13,810 nucleotides of DNA, from assembly GCA_013138615.1 (NCBI GenBank), contig WTCK01000129.1, positions 1-13,810 of the forward strand, given 5' to 3'. Made by a program: the position numbers and the translations under genes. Shown here one piece after another: positions 7,595-12,866 of the stretch. The notes beneath the pieces were generated by a model. It saw only the letters and a program-made list of their open reading frames with translations, had not been told where the DNA came from and made no database searches. Origin of the DNA: Candidatus Thorarchaeota archaeon. GTDB taxonomy: Archaea; Asgardarchaeota; Thorarchaeia; Thorarchaeales; Thorarchaeaceae. Numbering within the stretch: the stretch's first letter is position 1; each line of letters opens with the position of its first letter.

Positions 7595-7685
7595 CATTGC
7601 CTGAAACCTAGTCGAATCTGAACATGGCAACGCGAATCTACACGGGTTGGATACCAATCATAGCATTCCTGCATTTTCAGTTACC

Positions 7686-7692
7686 TTTTTTT
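7686..7692 (+). terminator. Possible U-tract terminator after the helicase-like gene
   Basis: A run of seven T about 90 bases past the stop of the helicase-like gene, in pyrimidine-rich context. Archaeal RNA polymerase stops at such oligo-T tracts without needing a hairpin. It sits before the sucC promoter region, where a terminator is expected. Confidence 0.4.
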
Positions 7693-7722
7693 AGCTCAGA
7701 GCGCCGGTCCGAGCCTATGCCC

Positions 7723-7742
7723 GGGGTCGTATAATGAACCCC
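7723..7742 (+). promoter_or_regulatory. sucCD TATA element inside an inverted repeat
   Basis: TATAAT at 7730-7735 lies exactly in the middle of an inverted repeat, GGGGT (7723-7727) and ACCCC (7738-7742). Its centre is about 30 bases from the sucC ATG at 7762. That is close to the ~26-base TATA-to-start-site spacing of archaea, so the mRNA would have almost no leader, consistent with the lack of a good Shine-Dalgarno site. The repeat could be an operator that blocks TBP when a regulator binds. Promoter plausible; operator role inferred. Confidence 0.45.
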
Positions 7743-7761
7743 AACGCATGGGAACATTATC

Positions 7762-8907
7762 ATGAAATTACTTGAACACGAAGCTAAGGATATTTTCCGT
7801 GCTTTCAATATGCCCACACCCCCAGGAGGTGTAGCTGAAACGCCTGAAGAGGCGATGAGTATCGCAGCCAAGGTGGGCAAACCCGTTGTCGTCAAGGCAC
7901 AGGTACTCTCAGGGAAGAGAGGGAAGGCAGGCGGTGTGAAGTTCGCAGACACACCGGAGCAGGCCAAGGAAATCGCAAAGCATATCCTTGGATTGAAAAT
8001 CAATGATTTGCCAGTGGAAGCAGTTTTGGTTGAGGAAAAGCTGGACATTCAACAGGAAATCTATGCAGGCATAACCATCGACAGGAATGAGCGAAAATAC
8101 GTTGTGATAGGCAGTGGAGCCGGTGGGATGTCAATCGAAGAGCTTGCAGAAGAAAGCCCTGAGAAGATTGTGAAGATGCATGTAGACCCAAGCATTGGAT
8201 TCCTACCCTACAATGCCCGCGAAATGGCCACAAAGATGGGATTCCGAGGAAAGCAGATCAACAAGTTGGCAAGCTTTTTCCTCAAACTATGGAATATCGT
8301 TGAAGCAAACGACGTGGAGCTGACAGAGATTAACCCCCTCATTCTCACAAAGGATGGCAGGTTCCTAGCAGCTGATGCGCGTTTGAATGTGGATGATAAT
8401 GCACTCTTCAGGCACAAGCAAATGATGGAGAGCTTGAAGAGAGACCCAGTGGAGCAGAATGAGAGAGAGAAAATAGCAACAGAGAATGATATGGCCTATG
8501 TCGAGCTCGACGGCAACATTGCATGCATCTGCAATGGAGCAGGACTCACAATGGCAACCCTCGATGCTGTGTCGCTGTACGGAGGCAAGGCTAGCACCTT
8601 TCTTGACCTAGGCGGTGGAGCAGATGCAGAGAGAGTGGAAAAGGGTATCGAGGTAGCTCTGATGTATCCCAAGGTCAAAGCCATACTCATCAATATAATG
8701 GGAGGAATAACACGATGCGATGATGTGGCGAAAGGTATCCTGGCCGCACGTGATGATGGCGACATAACCGTGCCAATGGTTGTACGTATGGTGGGAACGA
8801 ATGAAGAAGAAGGGCAAGAGATCCTGAATAAGGCAGGGATTCCGTTCCTGAAAACCATGGAGGAAGCAGCCTCCAAGGTGGTTAATCTTGCAAAGGAGGT
8901 AAAATAG
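7762..8907 (+). CDS. sucC: Succinyl-CoA synthetase (succinate-CoA ligase) beta subunit
   Basis: Beta chain of the citric-acid-cycle enzyme that interconverts succinyl-CoA and succinate with formation or use of ATP or GTP. The 381 residues are full length. The N-terminal ATP-grasp domain (1 to about 230) begins 'MKLLEHEAKDIF' and has 'VVVKAQVLSGKRGKAGGVK' (47-65) at the nucleotide site and 'ELTEINPLI' with metal-binding acidic/Asn residues. The C-terminal CoA-ligase domain (about 240-360) has 'CICNGAGLTMATLDAV', 'FLDLGGGAD', 'NIMGGITRCDDVA' and 'VVRMVGTNEEEG', which line up with E. coli SucC. Nucleotide specificity cannot be read by eye. Its stop is one base before the sucD start. It lacks a strong ribosome binding site and may be nearly leaderless. 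Confidence 0.96.
   Translation: MKLLEHEAKDIFRAFNMPTPPGGVAETPEEAMSIAAKVGKPVVVKAQVLSGKRGKAGGVKFADTPEQAKEIAKHILGLKINDLPVEAVLVEEKLDIQQEIYAGITIDRNERKYVVIGSGAGGMSIEELAEESPEKIVKMHVDPSIGFLPYNAREMATKMGFRGKQINKLASFFLKLWNIVEANDVELTEINPLILTKDGRFLAADARLNVDDNALFRHKQMMESLKRDPVEQNEREKIATENDMAYVELDGNIACICNGAGLTMATLDAVSLYGGKASTFLDLGGGADAERVEKGIEVALMYPKVKAILINIMGGITRCDDVAKGILAARDDGDITVPMVVRMVGTNEEEGQEILNKAGIPFLKTMEEAASKVVNLAKEVK
8895..8900 (+). promoter_or_regulatory. Shine-Dalgarno site of sucD
   Basis: GGAGGT within the last codons of sucC, eight bases before the sucD ATG at 8909; an almost perfect match to the archaeal consensus. This contrasts with sucC, which has none, and fits translation of sucD from inside the operon mRNA. 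Confidence 0.85.
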
Positions 8908-8908
8908 A

Positions 8909-9778
8909 ATGGCAATTTTAGCAGACAAAGATACCAGAGTCATCATTCAGGGAATCACAGGTGGACAGGGAACGTTTCACTCACAGGCCATGCTCAATTT
9001 CGGAACAAAAATCGTTGCAGGGGTGACACCGGGGAAGGGCGGTCAAGAGGTCAATGGGATTCCGGTCTTTGATACTGTAATGGAAGCAAAGGAAGCACAT
9101 GATGCTACTGCTGCCGTAATCTTTGTTCCTGCACCGTTCGCAGGAGACGCGGCACTCGAGGCAATCGCTGCACATCTAAATCCTGTTGTTGTGATAACTG
9201 AACATGTTCCTGTTCGCGATGAGATTAGAGTAATTCATACCGCAAAGAGACAGGGAATCACCGTGATTGGTCCCAACACGCCGGGAATAATCACTCCAGG
9301 AGCAAAACAGAAACTTGGTATCATGCCCGGTCACGTCTTTGCTGATGGTCCCGTGGGACTCATGTCACGAAGCGGCACACTAACCTATGAGATTGCTGCT
9401 GGGATGACATACGCAGGAATCGGAATGACCACTGCAATCGGTCTTGGTGGTGACCCTTGCGTTGGGTTAACGCCCATTGAGGCAGTCAAACTATTCGAGA
9501 AAGATAATGACACCAAGGCACTGGTTCTTGTGGGAGAGATAGGTGGTGACGCAGAAGAACGTGCGGCGGCGTATATCAAAGAGCACTACGACCGACCTGT
9601 CGTAGGCTTTATCGCAGGAAGAACTGCACCTCCAGGCAAGAGAATGGGACATGCAGGAGCTATCATAAGCGGCAGCACCGGAACTGCACAGGCCAAGATC
9701 AAGGCGCTGAACGATGCAGGTATTCCAGTCGCAGAGAAGCCAAGTGATGTCGCCAGATTGCTCCAAGACGTCTTGTGA
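8909..9778 (+). CDS. sucD: Succinyl-CoA synthetase alpha subunit
   Basis: Alpha chain, carrying the CoA-binding Rossmann domain and the histidine phosphorylated during catalysis. The 289 residues are full length. 'VIIQGITGGQGTFHSQAML' (11-29) and 'GVTPGKGG' form the CoA-binding part; 'VIGPNTPGII' (119-128), 'GLMSRSGTLTYE' and 'GLGGDP' are standard family blocks. The phospho-histidine is H248 in 'KRMGHAGAIISG'. One usual residue differs: the 'GPNCPG' loop reads 'GPNTPG', which is probably tolerated. Start ATG 8909 with a strong GGAGGT site, one base after the sucC stop. The two subunits form one complex and are certainly co-transcribed. Confidence 0.97.
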   Translation: MAILADKDTRVIIQGITGGQGTFHSQAMLNFGTKIVAGVTPGKGGQEVNGIPVFDTVMEAKEAHDATAAVIFVPAPFAGDAALEAIAAHLNPVVVITEHVPVRDEIRVIHTAKRQGITVIGPNTPGIITPGAKQKLGIMPGHVFADGPVGLMSRSGTLTYEIAAGMTYAGIGMTTAIGLGGDPCVGLTPIEAVKLFEKDNDTKALVLVGEIGGDAEERAAAYIKEHYDRPVVGFIAGRTAPPGKRMGHAGAIISGSTGTAQAKIKALNDAGIPVAEKPSDVARLLQDVL

Positions 9779-9819
9779 GCGGGCTCAGCATAAGCAACAG
9801 GTGGCGTAGAGAGCATAAG

Positions 9820-9826
9820 TTTTTTA
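9820..9826 (+). promoter_or_regulatory. T-rich element between sucD and L40e
   Basis: A run of six T followed by A, about 45 bases after the sucD stop and 80 before the L40e ATG. It may be the sucCD terminator, part of the L40e promoter, or both. AGCATAAG occurs twice just before it, at 9787-9794 and 9812-9819. Assignment uncertain. Confidence 0.35.
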
Positions 9827-9903
9827 ACGACACCTAGCGGGAATGGCTGAGCAGACTCGCGGAGAAACGTATAGTCCGCTCTCAAGGAATGAGGTTGTAT
9901 AAA

Positions 9904-10062
9904 ATGCCAGTAGCAGATATCGAAAAACGCAGACTTGCACAACACTATCTGCTCTACAAATCTGTATGTCGCTATTGCGGAGCTACCAATCCGCTGAATG
10001 CAAAGAGATGTAGGAAGTGCAAGACAAAGGACCTCAGGCCGAAAAGGCGGTCTAGAAGGTAG
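9904..10062 (+). CDS. rpl40e: Large-subunit ribosomal protein eL40 (L40e)
   Basis: A 52-residue basic zinc protein of the archaeal/eukaryotic large ribosomal subunit; the eukaryotic version is made as a ubiquitin fusion, this one stands alone. The reading is ATG at 9904, TAG at 10060-10062. The four zinc cysteines are C22 and C25 in 'VCRYCGATNP' and C36 and C39 in 'KRCRKCKTKDLRPKRR', the same spacing and the same 'LRPK' end as other L40e proteins. GAGGT at 9891-9895 is an eight-base-spaced ribosome binding site. Followed 28 bases later by tRNA-Val and then L38e on the same strand, with no clear terminator between, so the three are probably one transcript. Confidence 0.93.
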   Translation: MPVADIEKRRLAQHYLLYKSVCRYCGATNPLNAKRCRKCKTKDLRPKRRSRR

Positions 10063-10090
10063 TTACTCCCGAGTGATGAGCCGGCAATAT

Positions 10091-10167
10091 GGGCCGGTGA
10101 TCTAGTTGGCTATGATGCCGCCTTCACACGGCGGAAATCGGGTGTTCGAGTCACCCCCGGCCCACCA
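10091..10167 (+). tRNA. tRNA-Val (anticodon CAC)
   Basis: A complete cloverleaf can be drawn. Acceptor arms GGGCCGG (10091-10097) and CCGGCCC (10157-10163) pair over seven bases, discriminator A at 10164, and CCA encoded at 10165-10167. D-stem ATC/GAT with GG in the loop; anticodon stem CCGCC/GGCGG (10118-10122, 10130-10134) around loop TTCACAC, giving anticodon CAC at 10125-10127, which reads valine codon GTG. T-arm GGGTG-TTCGAGT-CACCC. No intron. It lies between the L40e and L38e genes, 28 and 31 bases from them, without an obvious promoter of its own. Confidence 0.96.
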
Positions 10168-10198
10168 CTCGCAACATAAAATAGCAAGGGGCGCAACA

Positions 10199-10414
10199 AT
10201 GCCAAAGCAAATCAATGACGTGGAAAAGTTCCTCGAGATGACTGAGAACGCTGCAGAGTGTCGCGTGAAGCGAGGTGCAAACCAGGTCAAGCTAAAGCTT
10301 CGGACTGGTAGGTATCTTTACACGCTTATCCTTGAACCCCAGAAAGCTGAAGAGGTTCTTCAGCAGGTGAAGTGCCAAATTGTTGAGGCGCGCTCTACTT
10401 CCGAAGAGGTCTAG
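10199..10414 (+). CDS. rpl38e: Large-subunit ribosomal protein eL38 (L38e)
   Basis: A 71-residue protein, the usual size of L38e, a small component of the large subunit found in eukaryotes and in TACK and Asgard archaea. It begins 'MPKQINDVEKFLEM', like eukaryotic 'MPRKIEEIKDFLL', and shares 'VKLKLRTGRYLYTLIL' in the middle, where 'SRYLYTLVI' is the eukaryotic signature. ATG 10199 is the right start; the same frame stays open upstream to 10106, but that part is tRNA-Val. The ribosome binding site is weak (AGGGG at 10186-10190). Its TAG shares the palindrome CTAG with the stop of the converging nuclease gene. Confidence 0.9.
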   Translation: MPKQINDVEKFLEMTENAAECRVKRGANQVKLKLRTGRYLYTLILEPQKAEEVLQQVKCQIVEARSTSEEV

Positions 10415-11676
10415 ATCTCGAAACTCTCGCTAACCTCAGGCACATGTGCCCGACGACCTGATTTCTTCAGCTTCTCCGCCAAGGAGTCACAAGACTCAGA
10501 CTCTCCATGGATCGCGTAGAACTCCGGATTTCCGGGTATCTTCTTCAGCAGGTCTAACAAACCTCTAGAGTCGGAATGCGATGATAAATGGTGCATCTTT
10601 ACTTCGGCGTCCACTTCGAAATCGCGGTTACCGACTGTGACCCTTTTCTTTGCCATCAGCATAGCACCAGGTGTCCCAGGAATCTGAAAACTGACGAGGA
10701 CAATTGCATTCTTTGGATTATCATAGAGCATCTTAAAGTACAGATGGGAAGCTCCACCCTTCAACATCCCTGCTGGAGAGATTATGATTCCACCCTTCTT
10801 GACTGCGCGCTGACGATCTCGGTTGTCATGTATTACATGTGCTCTTGACACAGCTCGTGAGAATGCTTGAGGCGAAGCGATATACTCTGGATGTTTCACC
10901 AAGATTTCATTGACCTTTCTGGCCATTCCATCCACATAGATTGGGTATTTCCGTGGTATATTGCTGGCTTCAAGAATGCACATAATTTCTTGACTTCTTC
11001 CAACAGCAAACGCAGGAATTAGGACCGTCCCACCGCGCTCCAAGGTTTCAATCACTGTATCTACTAGATCTATCTCTATCTCCTCCCGATTCGGGTTCAT
11101 CCTGCGAGCATACGTGCTTTCAGTGACAACCACATCATGCTTCGGGAGGTTCTTCCTTGCGCCCATATTCAATCTAGATTCTATCGCATTGAAGTCGCCA
11201 GTGAATAGGATTCTCTTGCCATTGCATCGCAGAGAAACCATGGCACTCCCAGGGATATGCCCTGCATTGAATAGCGTTAGTTCAAAGTGGTGACCAAGTG
11301 GGACCGTTTCCTCGTAGGCTGTAGGTTGACATTGACGCTTCACACGCGGAATCTCATTGCGGCTAAAAGGGAGACGTCCCCTCGAAATCTTATCCATATC
11401 ACGGAGCAGGAGCATGGTCAGATCGCGGGTTGCAGGTGTGCAGAAGAGCGATACATCTGGATCTGAGAGAACCATAGGTATGCCCCCAGAATGGTCGAGA
11501 TGTGCGTGCGTGAGGCCGACCCCTTGGAGATTGTCCAACGGCACCTTGGGTGGAAATGCAGGCGGGTTGAGGAACTTGGTACCATAGTCTACAATCACGC
11601 TCTCATTACGATCTTCAACGAAGAAACCAGCACGGCCAATCTCTCTGCAGGAACCGAGAAATGTTAGAAGTGGCAT
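10411..11676 (-). CDS. Beta-CASP metallo-beta-lactamase ribonuclease, aCPSF-like without KH domains
   Basis: Predicted zinc-dependent RNase of the CPSF73/Int11 superfamily, 421 residues. The metallo-beta-lactamase motifs are intact: 'THAHLDHSGG' (H57, H59, D61, H62), H140 in 'NAGHIPG', D161 in 'FTGDF'. The beta-CASP motifs are also present: the acidic residue in 'VVTESTYARR' (E186), the histidine in 'LSSHSDSRG' (H367) and the histidine in 'AIHGES' (H390). All metal ligands are present, so it should be active. It lacks the N-terminal KH pair of aCPSF1 and so resembles aCPSF2. aCPSF1 forms mRNA 3' ends in archaea; the role of the KH-less form is less clear. Start ATG 11676, with GGAG nine bases upstream. 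Its end overlaps the L38e stop. Confidence 0.9.
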   Translation of the reverse strand: MPLLTFLGSCREIGRAGFFVEDRNESVIVDYGTKFLNPPAFPPKVPLDNLQGVGLTHAHLDHSGGIPMVLSDPDVSLFCTPATRDLTMLLLRDMDKISRGRLPFSRNEIPRVKRQCQPTAYEETVPLGHHFELTLFNAGHIPGSAMVSLRCNGKRILFTGDFNAIESRLNMGARKNLPKHDVVVTESTYARRMNPNREEIEIDLVDTVIETLERGGTVLIPAFAVGRSQEIMCILEASNIPRKYPIYVDGMARKVNEILVKHPEYIASPQAFSRAVSRAHVIHDNRDRQRAVKKGGIIISPAGMLKGGASHLYFKMLYDNPKNAIVLVSFQIPGTPGAMLMAKKRVTVGNRDFEVDAEVKMHHLSSHSDSRGLLDLLKKIPGNPEFYAIHGESESCDSLAEKLKKSGRRAHVPEVSESFEI

Positions 11677-11883
11677 CTATCAATACTCCGAGAGTTGACC
11701 GCGTTTGGTCACAAGAAAAGGCTTCCGAAAGTAAATGGCCAAGATTTCATCCGTTGCTCTAATAGGTGCGACATGTTTACTCGGGAACAAATCCACCGGG
11801 ATTTCTTCACATAGGAATCAATATTAGAAGGCCTCCACTGAAACGCTGTATTGAATCAGCGACAGCAAGCATGGTGACTTCGG
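11677..11883. promoter_or_regulatory. Divergent spacer between the beta-CASP nuclease and alba
   Basis: A 207-base gap holding both promoters. For alba, CAATATTAG (11819-11827) is a candidate TATA element about 60 bases before the GTG, and GGTGA at 11873-11877 is its ribosome binding site. On the nuclease side a small inverted repeat, TGACC (11696-11700) and GGTCA (11707-11711), lies about 20 bases before its ATG, in the mRNA leader or at the transcription start. No RNA gene seen. Confidence 0.35.
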
Positions 11884-12198
11884 GTGACGGAGGGAAAGCC
11901 TGACGAAAAAGAGCGGATAGGCTCTGGGCCCAGAGATGCAATCGTCCTCGTTGGGTCAAAGAATGTGATGTCTTACGTGTTGGCATGTGTGACGCTCTTC
12001 AACAAGGGTGCCACAGAAGTGGTGATCAAGGCGCGGGGACGGCTCATTAGTAGAGCTGTTGACGTGGCTGAGATAACCCGTCATAGATTCGTCCCCGATG
12101 TCAAGGTCAAGGACATACAAACAGATACAACTACGGTGCAGACTGACAAGGGAAGCGACTTGAACGTTTCAACGATAGATATCACTCTCTCCAAATAG
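11884..12198 (+). CDS. albA: Alba, DNA/RNA-binding chromatin protein
   Basis: A 104-residue Alba protein, the abundant archaeal nucleoid protein that also binds RNA. The first ~16 residues are a charged, probably flexible tail. The fold then starts with 'AIVLVGSKNVMSYVLACVT', the strand and helix containing the nucleic-acid-contacting lysine. It continues 'VVIKARGRLISRAVDVAEI' and 'RHRFVPDVKVKDIQ', very close to Sulfolobus Alba. The second lysine of the usual Lys-Lys pair is Asn here, so deacetylation control known from Sulfolobus may not apply unchanged. GTG 11884 is preceded by GGTGA six bases away; a stop lies just upstream in frame, so no longer form is possible. It is followed 76 bases later by the zinc-ribbon/KH protein. 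Confidence 0.95.
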   Translation: MTEGKPDEKERIGSGPRDAIVLVGSKNVMSYVLACVTLFNKGATEVVIKARGRLISRAVDVAEITRHRFVPDVKVKDIQTDTTTVQTDKGSDLNVSTIDITLSK

Positions 12199-12219
12199 TC
12201 TGAGAATGGTTAGTACTGT

Positions 12220-12266
12220 CCTCGCCTAGAGCCCGGCTGCAGCTGGAGCTTTCTTGATTGGCGAGG
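12220..12266 (+). promoter_or_regulatory. Hairpin that can cover the ribosome binding site of the zinc-ribbon/KH gene
   Basis: CCTCGCC (12220-12226) is perfectly complementary to GGCGAGG (12260-12266). The right arm contains the GAGG that acts as Shine-Dalgarno site for the ATG at 12275. Inside the loop CCGGC-TGCA-GCTGG (12233-12246) can form a second small stem with one G-U pair. Folded, the RNA would hide the ribosome binding site. Pairing is seen directly; a regulatory role is inferred. Confidence 0.45.
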
Positions 12267-12274
12267 AATAGAAA

Positions 12275-12865
12275 ATGAAAATACCAATCTGCCGTTTTGA
12301 TTTGGAGTCGGGCACACTGTGCCCCAATTGTCAGGAGCGATTAGATAAGGGTAAAATTACTTCGTTCGATATTGAATTCTGTAAATGGCTGATGGAGAAG
12401 GAGAAAGACTACCCAGCTTTGGAGAATCTCAATCTTCAACGAGCTATCAAGGTGGCAGACTGGTTAATCCTAGTTGTGAAGAAGAGAACCAAGGCTTCTT
12501 TGTTATCAGCAGTAGACCTCATCAACGATATCACTGAAACATTCGGTGAGGTAATTATCATTGAGGGGTCCATCAAGCTTCGGAAAATTGTCAGGACATT
12601 CATAGACCCTGCAATCGAAGTGGGAGTCAATAGTCTTCACTTGCCTGGAGGATATAGGGAGAGCATAGTCATTTTGAGGGCGGATGATAGAGAACGGATT
12701 CGATACACGAATGCTCAACTCAAGAGCATTGTTTCAGCAATCATGGGAGAGCAGGTACTGTTTGAGTACGACGATGAGCGCCTTGAGAAAGAAGATGACG
12801 CGACAGAGAGTGAGTTCGAAGAGAAGATGCGAAAACTCAGCGAAAGGCGACGAGATATGGACTGA
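12275..12865 (+). CDS. Archaeal zinc-ribbon protein with degenerate KH-like (NusA-like) domain
   Basis: A 196-residue protein of an archaeal family that I recognise by its start: 'MKIPICRFDLESGTLCPNC' with cysteines C6, C16 and C19, followed by 'ERLDKGKITSFDIEF'. Related archaeal proteins continue into a KH-type RNA-binding domain with a GxxG loop and are sometimes labelled NusA-like. Here the corresponding stretch (about 62-100) reads 'WLILVVKKRTKASLLSA' and has no clear GxxG loop. The middle, about 110-160, keeps 'FIDPAIEVGVNSLHLPGG' and the C-terminal helix 'LKSIVSAIMGEQVLFEY'; the tail is very acidic then basic. Likely binds RNA or the transcription/translation machinery; function unproven. 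It follows alba, and its stop is one base from that of the converging truD. Confidence 0.65.
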   Translation: MKIPICRFDLESGTLCPNCQERLDKGKITSFDIEFCKWLMEKEKDYPALENLNLQRAIKVADWLILVVKKRTKASLLSAVDLINDITETFGEVIIIEGSIKLRKIVRTFIDPAIEVGVNSLHLPGGYRESIVILRADDRERIRYTNAQLKSIVSAIMGEQVLFEYDDERLEKEDDATESEFEEKMRKLSERRRDMD

Positions 12866-12866
12866 C

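Noticed and set aside
7677..9945. Several open frames of 64-139 codons on the minus strand opposite sucC and sucD
   Set aside because: They lie antisense to two clearly conserved genes, overlap each other and show no recognisable domain; they are by-products of codon usage.
10073..10079. GTGATGA resembling the C box of a C/D guide RNA
   Set aside because: No matching D, C' and D' boxes at proper spacing before the tRNA begins; chance match.
10106..10198. Longer L38e protein starting at 10106
   Set aside because: This stretch is the tRNA-Val gene; L38e homology starts at the ATG at 10199 and gives the normal family length.
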